Shown in pieces: positions 4,684-6,753 of a DNA stretch of 6,753 nt. The number at the start of each line of letters is the position of its first letter. The first letter of the stretch is position 1. The stretch comes from Methylotenera sp. (GTDB taxonomy: Bacteria; Pseudomonadota; Gammaproteobacteria; Burkholderiales; Methylophilaceae), in the NCBI GenBank assembly GCA_005791685.1, contig SXVG01000095.1:1-6753 (forward strand), written 5' to 3'. The notes beneath the pieces are model-generated. The model was not told where the DNA came from. It was given only the letters and a program-made list of their open reading frames with translations, and did not search any database. The translations under genes and the position numbers were made by a program.

Positions 4684-6753
4684 ATGAAACGCATGTTATT
4701 TAATGCAACGCAATCGGAAGAATTACGCGTTGCCATCGTCGATGGTCAAAAACTAATCGATTTAGACATAGAACACGCCGGTAAGGAACAACGCAAAAGC
4801 AATATTTACAAAGGCGTCATTACTCGCATAGAGCCGTCACTAGAAGCGGCTTTTGTCGATTACGGCATGGACAGACACGGCTTTTTGCCGTTTAAAGAAG
4901 TGGCTCGCAGCTATTTCAAAGAAGGCGCGGACAGCAAAGCACGCATACAAGATGCTTTGAAAGAAGGCCAAGAAATCATCGTGCAAGTCGATAAAGACGA
5001 GCGCGGCAACAAAGGCGCAGCCCTCACCACTTTCATCTCATTGGCCGGTCGTTATTTGGTGCTTATGCCTAACAACCCTCGTGGCGGTGGCGTATCGCGT
5101 CGCATTGAAGGCGAAGACCGCGATGAATTGCGCGATGTCTTAGCGCAGTTGCAAGTACCCAAAGGCATGAGCATCATCGCCCGTACCGCTGGCATAGGCC
5201 GCAATGCAGAAGAATTGCAATGGGATTTAAACTACTTAACGCAATTGTGGGCCGCTATTGATGGCGCCTCCACCATGCAAAGTGGCGCTTACCTCATCTA
5301 TCAAGAAGGCAGCTTGGTGATACGCGCTATCCGCGACTACTTCAGCGCCGACATCGGGGAAATTCTAATCGATACCCCGGACATCCATGAGCAAGCTTTG
5401 CAGTTCATGAGCCACGTCATGCCAGGCAATGTGGCGCGCGTTAAATTATACCAAGACGAAATCCCTCTATTCACGCGTTTCCAAATTGAGCACCAAATTG
5501 AATCGGCTTTCTCACGCGAAGTGCGCTTGCCCTCCGGTGGCGCCATCGTGATAGACCACACCGAAGCCTTGGTATCGGTGGACGTCAACTCAGGCCGCGC
5601 CACCCGTGGCAGCGACATCGAACACACGGCTTTTAACACCAATATGGAAGCCGCCGAAGAAGTGGCGCGCCAATTACGCTTGCGCGATCTTGGCGGTTTG
5701 GTGGTCATAGACTTTATTGACATGGAAAGCCAACGCAATCAACGTGAGGTTGAAAATGCCTTACGCGACGCCCTGCATCATGACCGTGCACGCGTGCAAA
5801 CCGGCAAAATCTCGCGCTTTGGCTTGCTGGAATTATCCCGCCAACGCTTACGGCCTAGCTTGGGTGAAACCAACCACATCCCTTGCCCACGATGCAATGG
5901 CACTGGCCACATACGCGGCATAGAATCCACCGCTCTGCATATCCTACGCATCACGCAAGAAGACGCCATGAAAGACAACAGCGCGATTATTCAAGTGCAG
6001 TTACCGGTAGAAGTGGCGACCTTCTTATTGAACGAGAAACGTGCCGACATTCATGCCATCGAACAACGCATGGGCGTAGAAGTGGTGTTGATTCCTAACA
6101 TCCACCTAGAAACACCGAATTACAACATCGTGCGCGTGAAACACGATGACGTGACCGAAGAAACCAGCCGCGCCAGCTATAAATTGGTGGAATTGCCGAC
6201 CGAGACGTCTTATATTCCTACGGCAGAACAAACGGCCAAAGAAGTTCGTCCGGTGGCCGCAGTCAAAGGCATCACCCCGGCAGCGCCCGCACCCATCGTG
6301 GCTGAAAAAACAGAGGCCACGCCCGTGCTATCCCTGCTAACGCGCATTAAAAACTTATTTAGCGCATCGCCCGCCAGCAAACAAAAAGCCGAAGCGGAAA
6401 GAAATGAGGATGCTAATCGCGAGCGCAATCGTAACCGCAATCGCAATAATCGCAACCGCAATGAGCGCAATAAAAACGCGCCGCAAGATAGGCAAAACCG
6501 TCCCAATGACGCCAAGCCGCAAGAGCCAAGAGCACAAGAGCAACGCCCAGCCAAGCCGCAGCAACAGCCACGCAAACCTCAGCAGCAACAGGCCGCGGCT
6601 GAAGGCAGCAACGTAGAGGCCACGCCGGTGCAAAGTGGCGAGAGAACCGGTAGTCGGCGCAACCGCAACAACCGCCGCGGTCGTCGTGATCGCAACGAAA
6701 CTGCACCCGCTGAAAGCAACCGTCCATTCGTAGCCAATGAGCAAATAAGCCAG
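4684..6753 (+). CDS. rne: Ribonuclease E (3' end outside window)
   Basis: Essential endoribonuclease for mRNA decay and rRNA/tRNA maturation, and scaffold of the degradosome. 690 codons are visible and the frame is open at the right edge. The N-terminal MKRMLFNATQSEELRVAIVDG matches E. coli RNase E closely. The S1 domain spans about 36-118, with RNA-contacting Phe57, Phe67 and Lys110. Arg167-Thr168 in ARTAG form the 5'-monophosphate pocket. Catalytic metal ligands are Asp300 in DVNSGR and Asp343 in VIDFIDM. The zinc-link CPRCNGTG has Cys401 and Cys404. The catalytic half ends near residue 510. The rest is low-complexity: a short amphipathic stretch LSLLTRIKNLF (549-559) that may be a membrane anchor, an Arg-Asn tract (578-598), a Gln/Pro-rich linker and a second basic cluster at 658-670 (RRNRNNRRGRRDR). 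These are probable RNA- or partner-binding segments. RNase G is excluded by this long tail. Confidence 0.97.
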   Translation, partial: MKRMLFNATQSEELRVAIVDGQKLIDLDIEHAGKEQRKSNIYKGVITRIEPSLEAAFVDYGMDRHGFLPFKEVARSYFKEGADSKARIQDALKEGQEIIVQVDKDERGNKGAALTTFISLAGRYLVLMPNNPRGGGVSRRIEGEDRDELRDVLAQLQVPKGMSIIARTAGIGRNAEELQWDLNYLTQLWAAIDGASTMQSGAYLIYQEGSLVIRAIRDYFSADIGEILIDTPDIHEQALQFMSHVMPGNVARVKLYQDEIPLFTRFQIEHQIESAFSREVRLPSGGAIVIDHTEALVSVDVNSGRATRGSDIEHTAFNTNMEAAEEVARQLRLRDLGGLVVIDFIDMESQRNQREVENALRDALHHDRARVQTGKISRFGLLELSRQRLRPSLGETNHIPCPRCNGTGHIRGIESTALHILRITQEDAMKDNSAIIQVQLPVEVATFLLNEKRADIHAIEQRMGVEVVLIPNIHLETPNYNIVRVKHDDVTEETSRASYKLVELPTETSYIPTAEQTAKEVRPVAAVKGITPAAPAPIVAEKTEATPVLSLLTRIKNLFSASPASKQKAEAERNEDANRERNRNRNRNNRNRNERNKNAPQDRQNRPNDAKPQEPRAQEQRPAKPQQQPRKPQQQQAAAEGSNVEATPVQSGERTGSRRNRNNRRGRRDRNETAPAESNRPFVANEQISQ
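6415..6474 (+). repeat. Arg-Asn codon repeat inside rne
   Basis: Residues 578-597 are nearly alternating Arg and Asn. At DNA level CGCAAT occurs five times in frame (6424, 6436, 6442, 6457, 6466), interspersed with CGTAAC, CGCAAC and AATCGC variants. This is a degenerate 6-bp tandem repeat encoding an unstructured, positively charged RNA-binding-type tract. Such arrays can change in copy number by slippage. Confidence 0.7.

Noticed and set aside
5337..5738. 133-codon open frame on the minus strand opposite rne
   Set aside because: It is antisense to the most conserved catalytic part of rne (including the DVNSGR and DFIDM codons), and its translation has no recognisable domain.
6355..6744. 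129-codon open frame on the minus strand opposite rne
   Set aside because: It lies entirely antisense to the low-complexity Arg/Asn/Gln tail of RNase E. Its Ala/Leu/Val-rich product is a by-product of that codon composition and it has no convincing ribosome site.

Overview
This window is a chromosomal housekeeping locus, most likely from a betaproteobacterium (possibly Methylophilaceae- or Nitrosomonadales-like). I infer this from the gene order rne / rluC – HAD phosphatase – Rieske protein – sppA, which I associate with that class, and from the proteobacterial character of each protein. The window does not allow a genus call. I see no mobile element, CRISPR array, tRNA, rRNA or defence cassette.

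Layout: (1) The left edge holds the C-terminal ~60% of glucose-6-phosphate isomerase (pgi, + strand, cut by the window start), with its stop at 1018. (2) One base later, on the opposite strand, begins the 3' end of a compact four-gene block (1020-4057, all minus strand) read in the order rluC, HAD-family phosphatase, small Rieske [2Fe-2S] protein, S49 peptidase sppA. The gaps are 17 nt (or 8 nt if the upstream TTG start is used), 1 nt and 11 nt, so the block is probably one operon. (3) A gene-free, AT-rich divergent region of 626 bp (4058-4683) follows. It is unusually dense in inverted repeats and must contain the rluC promoter on one strand and the rne promoter and leader on the other. (4) The right edge holds rne (ribonuclease E, + strand, from 4684), open to the last base, so its C-terminal end is missing.

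How the genes relate: RNase E and RluC both act on RNA (mRNA decay and rRNA processing; 23S rRNA pseudouridylation), and their divergent pairing is a recurrent proteobacterial arrangement. SppA degrades leftover signal peptides at the inner membrane. The HAD phosphatase and the Rieske protein are single-domain proteins whose physiological substrate or partner is not evident from sequence. Pgi belongs to central sugar metabolism and is simply the convergent neighbour.

The most interesting unexplained signal is non-coding: a series of hairpins and a 27-29 nt direct repeat upstream of rne. By analogy with the long, structured, autoregulatory rne leader of Escherichia coli, this is a plausible leader-RNA feedback element. 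It shares no recognisable primary sequence with the E. coli leader that I can confirm by eye. I found no convincing candidate for an entirely new protein system here.
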